From contig NZ_CP108569.1 in NCBI RefSeq assembly GCF_036010505.1, positions 558,001-622,000 of the forward strand: 64,000 nucleotides of DNA, given 5' to 3'. Under the pieces are notes generated by a model. The model was not told the DNA's origin and ran no database searches. It saw only the letters and a program-made list of their open reading frames with translations. The position numbers and the translations under genes were made by a program. The stretch is from Streptomyces sp. NBC_01197 (GTDB lineage Bacteria > Actinomycetota > Actinomycetes > Streptomycetales > Streptomycetaceae). How positions within the stretch are numbered: position 1 is the stretch's first letter; every line of letters begins with the position of its first letter. Below are positions 53,208-62,375 of the stretch, in pieces.

Positions 53208-54235
53208 ACGACCTGCTCCGGGCTCTGCCCGAGGCCCAGCAGCGGCTGCTGACGCCTGCTCCGGCCGCTCACGAATCGGCGGCCGATCCGATGCTCGCCG
53301 TCCTCACCGACCGCCGCGACTTCGGCTCCGACTGGGTCTTCGAACGCAAGCTGGACGGGATGCGGACCCTCGCCACCCGCGACGCGGACCGCGTACGCCT
53401 GCTCTCACGCACCGGCCGTGCGGTGGAAGGGGGCTATCCGGAGATCGCCGACGCGCTCGCGGGGCAGTCGAGCGACGGATTCACCGTCGACGGTGAGATC
53501 GTCGCCTTCGCCCACGGCCGTACCGACTTCGCCCGCCTCCAGCAGCGCATGCAGCTCACCGATCCGCGCCGTGCGCGGGCCAGTGGGGTCGCCGTCACCT
53601 ACTACGTCTTCGACCTGCTCCGGCTGGACGGTTTCGATCTGACCCGGCTTCCGCTGCGCACCCGGAAGTCCCTGCTGCGACGCGCTCTCGACTTCCGCGC
53701 CCCCGTACGCTTCACCCCGCACCGCAACCAGGGCGGACAGCAGCAGCTCGATGAGGCCTGCGGCCGGGGCTGGGAGGGCCTCATCGCCAAGCGCGCCGAC
53801 GGCCGCTACCAGCGCCGCCGGTCCCCGGACTGGCTCAAACTCAAGTGCGCGAACGGCCAGGAACTGGTGATCGGCGGCTTCACGGAACCCGCCGGGTCGC
53901 GCACCGGATTCGGCGCGCTGCTCCTCGGCTACTACGACAACGGCCGCCTCATCTACGCCGGCAAGGTCGGTACCGGCTTCGACCAGAGGACGCTGGCCCG
54001 GCTCCGCGCCCGGCTCGACGCGCTGGAGACCACCGCCTCGCCGTTCAGCACGGCGGTACGGGAGCGGGGCGCCCACTGGGTCGAGCCCGTGCTCGTGGCG
54101 GAGACCGGCTTCACCGAATGGACCCGCGACGGAATGCTGCGCCATCCGCGCTTCCTGGGGCTCCGGCAGGACAAGGCCGCGGCAGATGTCGTACGGGAAC
54201 AGCCGCAGACGGGAAGGAACAGGACACCGTCATGA
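53204..54235 (+). CDS. ATP-dependent DNA ligase (LigD ligase domain)
   Basis: A 343-residue ligase. Motif I is VFERKLDGMRTLA, with the adenylated Lys. Motif III is near YYVFDLLRLDGFDL, motif IV EGLIAKRADGRY and motif V SPDWLKLKC. An OB-fold follows (ELVIGGFTEPAGSRTGFGALLLG). It seals breaks held by Ku. It is coupled by ATGA overlaps to the phosphoesterase and the polymerase genes. In Mycobacterium the three activities form one protein. Confidence 0.95.
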   Translation: MNDLLRALPEAQQRLLTPAPAAHESAADPMLAVLTDRRDFGSDWVFERKLDGMRTLATRDADRVRLLSRTGRAVEGGYPEIADALAGQSSDGFTVDGEIVAFAHGRTDFARLQQRMQLTDPRRARASGVAVTYYVFDLLRLDGFDLTRLPLRTRKSLLRRALDFRAPVRFTPHRNQGGQQQLDEACGRGWEGLIAKRADGRYQRRRSPDWLKLKCANGQELVIGGFTEPAGSRTGFGALLLGYYDNGRLIYAGKVGTGFDQRTLARLRARLDALETTASPFSTAVRERGAHWVEPVLVAETGFTEWTRDGMLRHPRFLGLRQDKAAADVVREQPQTGRNRTPS

Positions 54236-55149
54236 ACGACACGTATCGGATCCGCGCCGGCCGGCGCACCCTCGAAGTGCACAGGCCGGACAAGGTGCTC
54301 TTCGCGGAGGACGGCGGTCTGACGAAGGCGGATATCGCCGAGTACTACCGGCGGATCGCCCGGTACATGGTGCCCGAGGTGAAAGGGCGCCCGCTGATGC
54401 TGGAACGCCATCCCGAAGGCATCGGAGCACAGCCGCACTTCATGCAGAAGGACACACCGGACCACTACCCGGAATGGGTGCACACGGCCGAGGTCGCCAA
54501 GGAGGGCGGCACCGTCCGGCACACCCTCTGCGACGACGCCGCCACCCTGGTCTTCCTCGCCGACCAGGCCTGTGTCACCTTGCACCGCTGGCTGTCCACC
54601 ACCGCGCACCTGGACCAGCCCGACCGCCTGGTCTTCGACCTCGACCCGCCGGGACACGACTTCGAGGCGGTGCGTCACGCGGCTCGCCTGACGAAGGAGC
54701 TGCTGGACGAACTGAAGCTGCCCGCCATGCTGATGACCACCGGCTCCAAGGGGCTGCATGTGACCGTCCCGCTCGACGGTCGCACCGGGTTCGACGACTG
54801 CCGGGCCTTCGCGAGGGAGGCGGCCGAAGTCCTGGCCGCCCGGGACCCCGGCCGGCTGACCACCGCGGTACGCAAGGACGCGCGCGGCGACCGCCTCTAC
54901 CTCGATGTCCAGCGCAACGCCTACGCCCAGACCGCGGTCGCTCCGTGGTCGGTACGGGCCAGGGAGGGTGCGCCGGTCGCGGTGCCACTGACCTGGGACC
55001 ACCTCGAAGACCCCGGCCTCACCGCCCGGAGCTGGTCCTTGCGCGATGTGGACGCCATCGTGGAGCTCGCCGGGTCAGAACCCTGGTCGGGCCTGGGGCG
55101 CGGCCGGTCCCTCCCGGCAGCCCGGCAGAGGCTGGACAGACTGCGCTGA
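54232..55149 (+). CDS. LigD polymerase/primase domain protein (PrimPol-type)
   Basis: A 305-residue stand-alone repair polymerase that adds a few, often ribo-, nucleotides at breaks. It starts with RTLEVHRPDKVLFAEDG. The metal site is LVFDLDPPG (Asp-x-Asp), substrate-binding HVTVPLDG and RLYLDVQRNAYAQTAVAPWSVR follow, and the end is ARSWSLRDV. It is the last gene of the coupled trio, then transcription meets the convergent isochorismatase gene. Confidence 0.95.
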   Translation: MNDTYRIRAGRRTLEVHRPDKVLFAEDGGLTKADIAEYYRRIARYMVPEVKGRPLMLERHPEGIGAQPHFMQKDTPDHYPEWVHTAEVAKEGGTVRHTLCDDAATLVFLADQACVTLHRWLSTTAHLDQPDRLVFDLDPPGHDFEAVRHAARLTKELLDELKLPAMLMTTGSKGLHVTVPLDGRTGFDDCRAFAREAAEVLAARDPGRLTTAVRKDARGDRLYLDVQRNAYAQTAVAPWSVRAREGAPVAVPLTWDHLEDPGLTARSWSLRDVDAIVELAGSEPWSGLGRGRSLPAARQRLDRLR

Positions 55150-55232
55150 CCCGGCGTCCGGCCGGAATGCGGCGCTGGGCCGAGCGGGTACCGTCCGGCC
55201 CGGTCGGTGTACGGCTGCGATGTCCCAGCCGG

Positions 55233-55769
55233 CTACCACTCGATCTCGTCGGTGGAGCAGATGCGCGCGCTCATGTTGCGTTCCATCATGCGCAACGCGG
55301 CGTCAGCGAGGTCATCGTGGATGTGGGCGACAGCGTCACGCGGGACGGTGACCTTGAGATGCCGAATGTGCGCGTCGAGGGCGGAGTACAGGACGCACTG
55401 CTCGGTGACCTGGCCGCAGAGCACCACGTGGGCGATGCCGAGCTGGTTGAGCAGGTAGGCAAGCGGCGTCTCGTAGAAGATCGAATGTCGCGCCTTCACC
55501 ACGAACAGCGACGTGTCGTCCGGCCGGATGGGCTCGACCAGTTCCGCGTGCGGGGCCGCCAGCGCGGTGTCGACGATCTCGCCATGGTGCGATCGCCATT
55601 CCCCGAAGTTGTCGTTGACGTAGATCACCGGAATGCCGTCGGCGCGGGCCCGTTCCAGCAGCCGGGCGATCGTCGGTACCACCTCCGACACGGTGGGAAG
55701 GAGGCGGTTCGCATCGGGGTGGTCATATGTGTTGATCATGTCAATGACGATGAGCGCGCTCTTGCTCAT
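55233..55769 (-). CDS. Isochorismatase-family cysteine hydrolase
   Basis: A 178-residue protein with the family triad: Asp in ALIVIDMINTYDH, Lys in LFVVKARHSIFYETP and Cys in VVLCGQVTEQCVLYSALDAH. The cis-peptide region GQVTEQC is typical. Relatives are nicotinamidases, ureidoacrylate or isochorismate hydrolases; the substrate here is not clear. The ATG at 55769 has no strong ribosome site. It stands alone. Confidence 0.9.
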   Translation of the reverse strand: MSKSALIVIDMINTYDHPDANRLLPTVSEVVPTIARLLERARADGIPVIYVNDNFGEWRSHHGEIVDTALAAPHAELVEPIRPDDTSLFVVKARHSIFYETPLAYLLNQLGIAHVVLCGQVTEQCVLYSALDAHIRHLKVTVPRDAVAHIHDDLADAALRMMERNMSARICSTDEIEW

Positions 55770-56206
55770 GAGCCGGGCGCCGCTCGTCGCGGGCGGGCCT
55801 GTGCCGCCCGGTTACTGAGCACGCTGAAAGTGGACGACACTGCCGTCACGCTCCTTTCAGGATTCGCGGGCGGGCCACACCCCCACGTGGGACAACGTTC
55901 CGCCGTTTTCGCTCCTCCTACCACTCGGGTGACCTCTCCCCCGGGGCCTGAACCGCTCCCGGGCCCCCTTATTTCTTCCTGTGGTTATTTCTTCCTGTGG
56001 GGTTTCCGTCGCGCTCTTGCGGCTACGCGAATGGCTGATGGCTGTGGCTACGGCGGACAGCGCCGAGATGCCACAGCCGCCACTCCGCGTGAGGATGTTC
56101 GAGGCGACTCGGATCTTCGCGTCCTGTGAGCGAAGGCAGGGGCAGCCAGGTCCGCGTGCCCGCGTCATGCGCACACGTTCGTGAGACTCGGGAAAGGAAG
56201 GGAGCC
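55770..56206. other. Intergenic region with a 16-bp tandem repeat and a hairpin
   Basis: No ORF here has both a ribosome site and a family. TTATTTCTTCCTGTGG is repeated exactly in tandem (55969-55984 and 55985-56000). Just before it GGGGCC (55943-55948) can pair with GGCCCC (55962-55967), giving a terminator-like stem followed by a T-rich stretch in the plus direction. The region lies between divergent genes and is locally AT-rich. Confidence 0.6.
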
Positions 56207-59200
56207 ATGCAGCCGGAGCCGGCGCAGGACGCCGCCACAGGGGCGGGCGCGACAGCGGCCTTCGACACAGCCGGGCTTGAGAAGGCGCTGCTGTCCAGGG
56301 TGCGGGGCGAGGTGCGGTTCGACCCGGGGAGCCGGGGTGCCTACTCCACGGACGGGTCGAACTACCGGCAGGTGCCGACGGGTGTGGTCGTGCCCCACGA
56401 TGTGGAGGCGGGCGCCGAGGCGGTGCGAGTGTGCGCCGAGTTCGGCGCGCCGGTGCTGTCCCGGGGCGGCGGCACCAGTCTGGGCGGCCAGTGCACCAAT
56501 ACGGCGGTCGTCATCGACTGGACGAAGTACTGCCACCACCTGGTGTCGGTCGATCCGGAAGCCAGGACCTGTGTCGTGGAGCCGGGGATCGTACTCGACG
56601 AGCTCAACCGGCAACTGGCCGGTCATGGGCTGAAGTTCGGGCCGAAGCCCGCGACTCACAGTCACTGCACGCTGGGCGGGATGATCGGGAACAACTCCTG
56701 CGGCGCGTCGGCCCAGGCGTACGGGAAGACCGTGGACAACGTACGGCGCCTGGAGATCCTGACCTACGACGGGCTGCGCTGCTGGGTCGGCCCCACCACT
56801 GACGCGGAGTTCGATGACATCGTCGCCGGGGGCGGCCGCCGGGCCGAGCTGTACCGGGGCCTGCGGCAGATCAGTGAGCGCTGCCTCGCGGACATCCGGC
56901 GCGGATACCCGGACATCCCCCGCCGGGTGTCCGGCTACAACCTCGACTCGCTGCTGCCCGAGAAGCACTTCGATGTGGCCGGGGCCCTGGTGGGCAGCGA
57001 GGGCACTCTCGTCACGGTGCTGTCGGCCGAGCTCGACCTGGTGCCGGTACCGGCTTACGAGGCGATGGCGGTGCTCGGGTACAGCGACATCTGCGCCGCG
57101 GCCGATGACGTACCGCGGGTGCTGGAGCACAGCGATCCGGAGCTCCTGGAGGCGCTGGACGGACGCATGGCCCAGCTGATGCGGGAGGAGCACTCCCATC
57201 TGGACTCACTGGCCCGGTTCCCCGAGGGGGAGAGCTGGCTGCTGGTGCAGTTCAGCGCGGAAAGCCGCGAGGAGGCCGACTCCAAGGTTCGCGACATGCT
57301 GCGGGCGCTGGGGCGGGACGAGCACGATCCTTCGGTCGCCGTCTCCGACGATCCGGGGCGCGAGCAGAAAATGCTCCAGGCCCGCGAGGCGGGGCTCGGG
57401 GTCACCGCGAGGCCGCCGGACGACCGCGAGACATGGGAAGGCTGGGAGGACTCCGCGGTCCCGCCCGAGCGGCTGGGCGACTATCTGCGTGATCTGAAGA
57501 AGCTCTTCGACGAGTTCGACTACGACCACCCGTCGCTCTACGGACACTTCGGCCACGGATGCGTGCACACCCGTATCCCCTTCGGGCTCAAGACCGCTGA
57601 CGGTGTGGCGGCCTTCCGGGAGTTCCTGATGAGGGCCGCCGATCTGGTCTCCTCCTACGGCGGGTCGCTGTCCGGTGAGCACGGTGACGGACAGGCACGC
57701 GGCGAGCTGCTGACCCGTATGTTCGGCGACCGGCTGGTCGCAGCGTTCGGCGAGGTCAAAGCGCTCTTCGACCCCGGCAACCGGATGAACCCGGGCAAGG
57801 TCGTCGATCCGTACCGGGTGGATGAGAACCTGCGGCTGGGGCCTCTGTGGCGCCCCCGTGACGACGACACCGAGTTCGGCTACCCGGAGGACGACCATTC
57901 GTTCACCCGGGCCGTGATGCGGTGTGTCGGTATCGGGAACTGCCGCAGCCACCAAGGCGGTGTGATGTGCCCGTCCTACCGGGCCACCGGTGAGGAGGAA
58001 CACTCGACCCGGGGCCGGTCCCGGCTGCTGTTCGAGATGCTGGGCGGCCACGCCGACTCGCCCGTCACCGACGGGTGGCGCTCGGCTGAGGTCCGCGACG
58101 CCCTCGACCTGTGTCTGGCCTGCAAGGGCTGCAAGTCCGACTGCCCGACCGGTGTCGACATGGCCACGTACAAGGCCGAATTCCTCTCCCACCACTACGA
58201 GGGGCGGCTGCGGCCCGCCGCCCACTATTCGATGGGCTGGCTGCCGCTGTGGGCGCGTCTGGCACGGGTGGCGCCGGGTCTGGCCAACGCTGTCCTGCAC
58301 GCCCCGGGGCTGGCGCGGATCGGCAAGCGCCTCGCCGGGGTCGCCGCCGAGCGTGAGGCGCCGCTCTTCGCCGGGGAGTCCTTCGCCGAGTGGTGGGTCC
58401 GGCGCGGCACCCCGGAGCCCGATCCCTTCGATCCGCGTACGGTCGTTCTGTGGCCCGACACCTTCAGTAACCACTTCCATCCCGGCGTGGCCAAGTCCGC
58501 GGTGCGGGTGCTGGAGGACGCCGGGTTCAAGGTGGCGGTGCCGCCCGGGACGGTGTGCTGCGGGCTCACCTGGATCTCCACCGGCCAACTCGCGACGGCG
58601 AAGCAGGTGTTGAACCGCACGCTGGACGTGCTGCGCCCATGGATCGAGGCGGGCACCCCTGTCGTCGGACTGGAGCCGTCCTGTACCGCTGTCTTCCGCT
58701 CCGACGCGCCGGAACTGATGCCCGACGACCAGGACGTGCAGCGCCTCGCGCAGCAGTTCAGGACGTTCTCCGAGCTGCTTGTCAACGACGCCCCCGATGG
58801 CTGGCAGCCGCCGTCGCTCAGCCGCACTGCCATGGTGCAGACGCACTGCCACCAGCACGCGGTGATGAAGTACGACGCCGATCGTGAGCTGATGAAGCGC
58901 GCCGGCATCGACGCTGACGTACTGGACGAGGGGTGCTGCGGTCTGGCCGGGAACTTCGGCTTCGAACGCGGCCACCACGACGTGTCCATGAAGGTCGGCG
59001 AACAGGGGGTACTGCCCGCCGTGCGCGAGGCGTCGCCCAGCGCTCTGGTCCTCGCCGACGGGTTCAGCTGCAGAACGCAGATCGAACAGGGCGACACCGG
59101 GCGCCGCGCGATGCACCTGGCCGAGGCCCTCGCGCTCGGCCTCGACCCCCATGCACCCGCGGACCATCCGGAGAAACTCACCGAACGTCCCGGCGCCTCG

Positions 59201-59290
59201 CCGAACGGCGCCCGCCTGACCACAGCCACGGCCCTCGCGGCCGGGGCGGCAGGGGCCGCCATCGGTGTGTGGGCGTGGCGGCGCCGCTGA
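56207..59290 (+). CDS. FAD/Fe-S dehydrogenase, YdiJ-like (D-2-hydroxyacid type), with C-terminal membrane segment
   Basis: A 1027-residue fusion of GlcD- and GlcF-like parts. The PCMH FAD domain has VVVPHDVEAGAEAV, APVLSRGGGTSLGGQCTN and GGMIGNNSCGASAQAYGKT. The FAD-oxidase C domain has SLYGHFGHGCVHTRIPF and SGEHGDGQARGE. Ferredoxin-like cysteines lie in CVGIGNCRSHQGGVMC and CLACKGCKSDCPTG, then CCG motifs (CCGLTW, CHQHAVM, GCCGLAGNFG). Relatives oxidise D-2-hydroxyglutarate or other 2-hydroxyacids. The last 25 residues (TATALAAGAAGAAIGVWAWRRR) form a tail anchor I do not expect in YdiJ. The ATG at 56207 follows AAGGAAGGGAG. Confidence 0.92.
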   Translation: MQPEPAQDAATGAGATAAFDTAGLEKALLSRVRGEVRFDPGSRGAYSTDGSNYRQVPTGVVVPHDVEAGAEAVRVCAEFGAPVLSRGGGTSLGGQCTNTAVVIDWTKYCHHLVSVDPEARTCVVEPGIVLDELNRQLAGHGLKFGPKPATHSHCTLGGMIGNNSCGASAQAYGKTVDNVRRLEILTYDGLRCWVGPTTDAEFDDIVAGGGRRAELYRGLRQISERCLADIRRGYPDIPRRVSGYNLDSLLPEKHFDVAGALVGSEGTLVTVLSAELDLVPVPAYEAMAVLGYSDICAAADDVPRVLEHSDPELLEALDGRMAQLMREEHSHLDSLARFPEGESWLLVQFSAESREEADSKVRDMLRALGRDEHDPSVAVSDDPGREQKMLQAREAGLGVTARPPDDRETWEGWEDSAVPPERLGDYLRDLKKLFDEFDYDHPSLYGHFGHGCVHTRIPFGLKTADGVAAFREFLMRAADLVSSYGGSLSGEHGDGQARGELLTRMFGDRLVAAFGEVKALFDPGNRMNPGKVVDPYRVDENLRLGPLWRPRDDDTEFGYPEDDHSFTRAVMRCVGIGNCRSHQGGVMCPSYRATGEEEHSTRGRSRLLFEMLGGHADSPVTDGWRSAEVRDALDLCLACKGCKSDCPTGVDMATYKAEFLSHHYEGRLRPAAHYSMGWLPLWARLARVAPGLANAVLHAPGLARIGKRLAGVAAEREAPLFAGESFAEWWVRRGTPEPDPFDPRTVVLWPDTFSNHFHPGVAKSAVRVLEDAGFKVAVPPGTVCCGLTWISTGQLATAKQVLNRTLDVLRPWIEAGTPVVGLEPSCTAVFRSDAPELMPDDQDVQRLAQQFRTFSELLVNDAPDGWQPPSLSRTAMVQTHCHQHAVMKYDADRELMKRAGIDADVLDEGCCGLAGNFGFERGHHDVSMKVGEQGVLPAVREASPSALVLADGFSCRTQIEQGDTGRRAMHLAEALALGLDPHAPADHPEKLTERPGASPNGARLTTATALAAGAAGAAIGVWAWRRR

Positions 59291-59373
59291 TCCGTGATCC
59301 GAACGGGCAGGGCCGCGGATGAGCCCTCGACGCCCGGCCAAGACCATCCAGAAGTCGAACGAGAGGAAGCCCC

Positions 59374-61203
59374 GTGTCGATCAAGGTGTCCGACTACATT
59401 CTCCAGCGACTGCGCGAGTGGGATGTCGACCATGTCTTCTCCTACGCCGGTGACGGCATCAACGGCCTCCTGGCCGCCTGGGGGCGCGCGGACAACAAGC
59501 CGAAGTTCGTCCAGGCGCGCCATGAGGAGATGGCGGCCTTCGAGGCGGTGGGTTACGCCAAGTTCTCCGGCAAGGTCGGTGTGTGCGCCGCGACGTCCGG
59601 CCCGGGAGCGGTCCATCTGCTGAACGGTCTGTACGACGCGAAGCTCGACCACGTCCCGATGGTCGCGATCGTCGGACAGACCAACCGCACCGCCATGGGT
59701 GGCTCCTACCAGCAGGAGGTCGACCTGCTGAGCCTCTACAAGGACGTCGCCTCCGACTTCTGCGAAATGGTGACGGTCCCCGAGCAGCTCCCCAATGTCA
59801 TCGACCGGGCCATGCGCACCGCCTACGCCCGCCGGTCGGTGACCGCGATCATCATTCCGGCCGATGTGCAGGAGCTGGACTACACGCCTCCGGCCCACGC
59901 CTTCAAGATGGTGCCCTCCAGCCTGGGCATGGCCCAGTACGCTCCGGTGCCCGCCGCAGCCGAGATCACCAAAGCGGCCGAGGTACTGAACGCGGGAGAG
60001 AAGGTCGCGATCCTGATCGGCCAGGGGGCCCGCGGTGCCCGCGCCGAGGTCGAGGAACTGGCCGATGTGCTGGGCGCCGGGGTCGCCAAGGCGCTGCTGG
60101 GGAAGGACGCGCTGCCCGACGATCTGCCGTATGTGACCGGGGCGATCGGCCTGCTGGGCACCCGTCCGTCGTACGAACTGATGCAGGACTGCGACACGCT
60201 GCTCGTCGTCGGCTCCAGCTTCCCGTACACCCAGTTCATGCCCGAGCTCGACCAGGCGCGCGCGGTGCAGATCGATATCGACCCCCACATGATCGGGATG
60301 CGGTACCCGTTCGAGGTCAACCTGGTGGGCGACGCCAAGGAGACGCTCAAGGCGCTGTTGCCGCAGCTGAAGCGGAAGAAGCACGGGGCCTGGCGCAAGA
60401 AGATCGAGAAGGACACGGCGCGCTGGTGGGAGGTTATGGAACGGCGGGCCGCCGTGGAGGCCGACCCCGTCAATCCGGAGTACGTGGTGCACGCGCTCGA
60501 CGCACTGCTGCCGAACGACGTGATCCTCGCCGCCGACTCCGGCTCAGCCGCGAACTGGTACGCCCGGCACCTGCGGATGCGTGGGACGATGCGCGGCTCT
60601 CTGTCCGGGACCCTCGCCACCATGGGGCCCGGTGTGCCCTATGTGATCGGCGCCAAGTTCGCCCACCCGGGCCGGCCTGCCCTCGCGATCGTGGGTGACG
60701 GTGCGATGCAGATGAACGGGATGGCCGAGCTCATCACCGCTGCCAAGTACTGGCAGGAGTGGGAGGATCCCCGGCTGATCGTGGCCGTACTCAACAACCA
60801 GGACCTCAACCAGGTCACCTGGGAGATGCGCGCGATGTCGGGGGCCCCGCAGTTCCTTCCCTCACAGGCGATCCCGGATGTGCCCTACGCGGACTTCGCT
60901 CGGTCCATCGGCCTCGACGGGGTACGGGTGGAGAAGCCGGGAGAGGTGGAATCCGCCTGGCACCGGGCTCTGGGCGCCGACCGCCCCTTCGTCATCGACT
61001 TCCGCACCGACCCCGCCGTACCGCCCATTCCGCCGCACGCCAGCCTGGACCAGATCGAGGCCGCGGCCGCCGCCATCGCCAAGGGCGACAGTGACCGGGC
61101 GGGCATGATCCGGCAGGGCTTCAAGGCCAAGGTGCAGGAAATGCTGCCCGGCGGCCACCGGCACGGCGACGCTCCGGAGTCCCGGGGAGGGGCTGACAGT
61201 TGA
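59374..61203 (+). CDS. Thiamine-pyrophosphate-dependent enzyme, pyruvate-oxidase-like
   Basis: A 609-residue TPP enzyme. The GTG at 59374 follows AGAGGAAG. The activating Glu is in VQARHEEMAAFEAVGYAK; the central FAD-type domain begins near EITKAAEVLNAGEKVAIL. The TPP/Mg motif is IVGDGAMQMNGMAELITAA and ends at AVLNNQDLNQVTWE. The family is close to PoxB and relatives (pyruvate oxidase, or sulfoacetaldehyde/oxo-acid lyases). It lies 83 bp after the dehydrogenase gene and overlaps the next gene (TTGA). Confidence 0.9.
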   Translation: MSIKVSDYILQRLREWDVDHVFSYAGDGINGLLAAWGRADNKPKFVQARHEEMAAFEAVGYAKFSGKVGVCAATSGPGAVHLLNGLYDAKLDHVPMVAIVGQTNRTAMGGSYQQEVDLLSLYKDVASDFCEMVTVPEQLPNVIDRAMRTAYARRSVTAIIIPADVQELDYTPPAHAFKMVPSSLGMAQYAPVPAAAEITKAAEVLNAGEKVAILIGQGARGARAEVEELADVLGAGVAKALLGKDALPDDLPYVTGAIGLLGTRPSYELMQDCDTLLVVGSSFPYTQFMPELDQARAVQIDIDPHMIGMRYPFEVNLVGDAKETLKALLPQLKRKKHGAWRKKIEKDTARWWEVMERRAAVEADPVNPEYVVHALDALLPNDVILAADSGSAANWYARHLRMRGTMRGSLSGTLATMGPGVPYVIGAKFAHPGRPALAIVGDGAMQMNGMAELITAAKYWQEWEDPRLIVAVLNNQDLNQVTWEMRAMSGAPQFLPSQAIPDVPYADFARSIGLDGVRVEKPGEVESAWHRALGADRPFVIDFRTDPAVPPIPPHASLDQIEAAAAAIAKGDSDRAGMIRQGFKAKVQEMLPGGHRHGDAPESRGGADS

Positions 61204-62330
61204 TTGCTCCAGGCACTCCTCCGGATACGGACCCGCTGGTGGCGGGCGTCGAGGTCGCCGCGTACACGGTGCCGACCGACGTACCGGAGGCGGACGGCAC
61301 GCTGGCCTGGGAGTCGACCACCCTGGTTCTCGTGCAGGTGCACTGCGGCGACGCCGTGGGGCTCGGCTACACCTACGGTGCGCCGGCCACCGCCAACGTC
61401 ATCAGGGACCACCTCACGTCCGTGGTGACCGGCCGGTCCGTCTGGGACACACCCGGTGCCAACGAGGCCATGACCCGGGCCCTGCGCAACGCCGGGCGCC
61501 CGGGTGTGGCCGCCGGGGCCGTCTCCGCCGTCGACATCGCGCTGTGGGACCTCAAGGCCCGCCTGCTCGGCCTCCCCCTTGTCCGGCTGCTCGGTGCGAG
61601 CCGGACCGAGGTGCCCGTTTACGGCAGCGGGGGCTTCACCACGTACGACGAAGGGCAGCAGGACCGCCAGCTGCGTACCTGGGTGGCGGAGCAGGGCATC
61701 CCACGGGTCAAGATCAAAATCGGTGAGTCCTGGGGGCAGGCGGAGAAGCGGGACCGCGAACGCGTCGCACGGGCCCGGCGGAGCATCGGTGACGACGCTC
61801 AGCTGTTCGTCGACGCCAACGGCGCGTACACGGTCAAACAGGCTGTCCGGCTCGCCCGGCACCTCGATGACAACGGCGTCTCCTGGTTCGAGGAGCCCGT
61901 GTCGTCCGATGACCTCCGGGGTCTGGCGCGCATCCGGGACGCGGTCACGACGGAGGTCACCGCCGGCGAGTACGGCTACACGCTGTCCTACTTCCGGCAC
62001 ATGCTCGACGCGGGCGCCGTGGACTGCCTGCAGGCCGACGTCACCCGATGCGGCGGCATCACCGTATGGCTGCGCGTCGCGGCGCTCGCCGAGGCCGCCG
62101 GACTCCAGATCTCCGGGCACTGCGCCCCGCACATGCATGCCCACGTGGCGGCGTCCGTGCCGAACCTCCGTCATCTCGAATGGTTCCACGACCACGTACG
62201 CATCGAGCGGATGCTGTTCGACGGCGTACTCGACCCGGACGGCGGGGCGCTCCGGCCCGGCCTGTCCGGAGCGGCCGGGCTCGGCCTGACACTCCGCCAC
62301 GAAGCAGCCGAGCCCTACCGCATCGCCTGA
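61200..62330 (+). CDS. Enolase-superfamily enzyme (mandelate racemase/muconate lactonizing type)
   Basis: A 376-residue enzyme. The TTG at 61200 overlaps the previous stop and has GGGGAGG upstream. The capping domain is followed by a barrel with the Lys-x-Lys base in PRVKIKIGESWG, metal ligands Asp in FVDANGAY, Glu in WFEEPVS and Glu in TAGEYGYT, and a His-rich end SGHCAPHMHAHV. It abstracts a proton alpha to a carboxylate, so sugar acids or muconates are likely. It is co-transcribed with the TPP enzyme. Confidence 0.9.
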   Translation: MIAPGTPPDTDPLVAGVEVAAYTVPTDVPEADGTLAWESTTLVLVQVHCGDAVGLGYTYGAPATANVIRDHLTSVVTGRSVWDTPGANEAMTRALRNAGRPGVAAGAVSAVDIALWDLKARLLGLPLVRLLGASRTEVPVYGSGGFTTYDEGQQDRQLRTWVAEQGIPRVKIKIGESWGQAEKRDRERVARARRSIGDDAQLFVDANGAYTVKQAVRLARHLDDNGVSWFEEPVSSDDLRGLARIRDAVTTEVTAGEYGYTLSYFRHMLDAGAVDCLQADVTRCGGITVWLRVAALAEAAGLQISGHCAPHMHAHVAASVPNLRHLEWFHDHVRIERMLFDGVLDPDGGALRPGLSGAAGLGLTLRHEAAEPYRIA

Positions 62331-62375
62331 CCTGATCCCGGTCCATGCCCCCGCCCGCCGAGAGGACGTTCCGCC

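Noticed and set aside
54186..56129. 647-codon plus-strand frame overlapping the LigD polymerase and isochorismatase genes
   Set aside because: Runs across two real genes on different strands and an intergenic region; no ribosome site.
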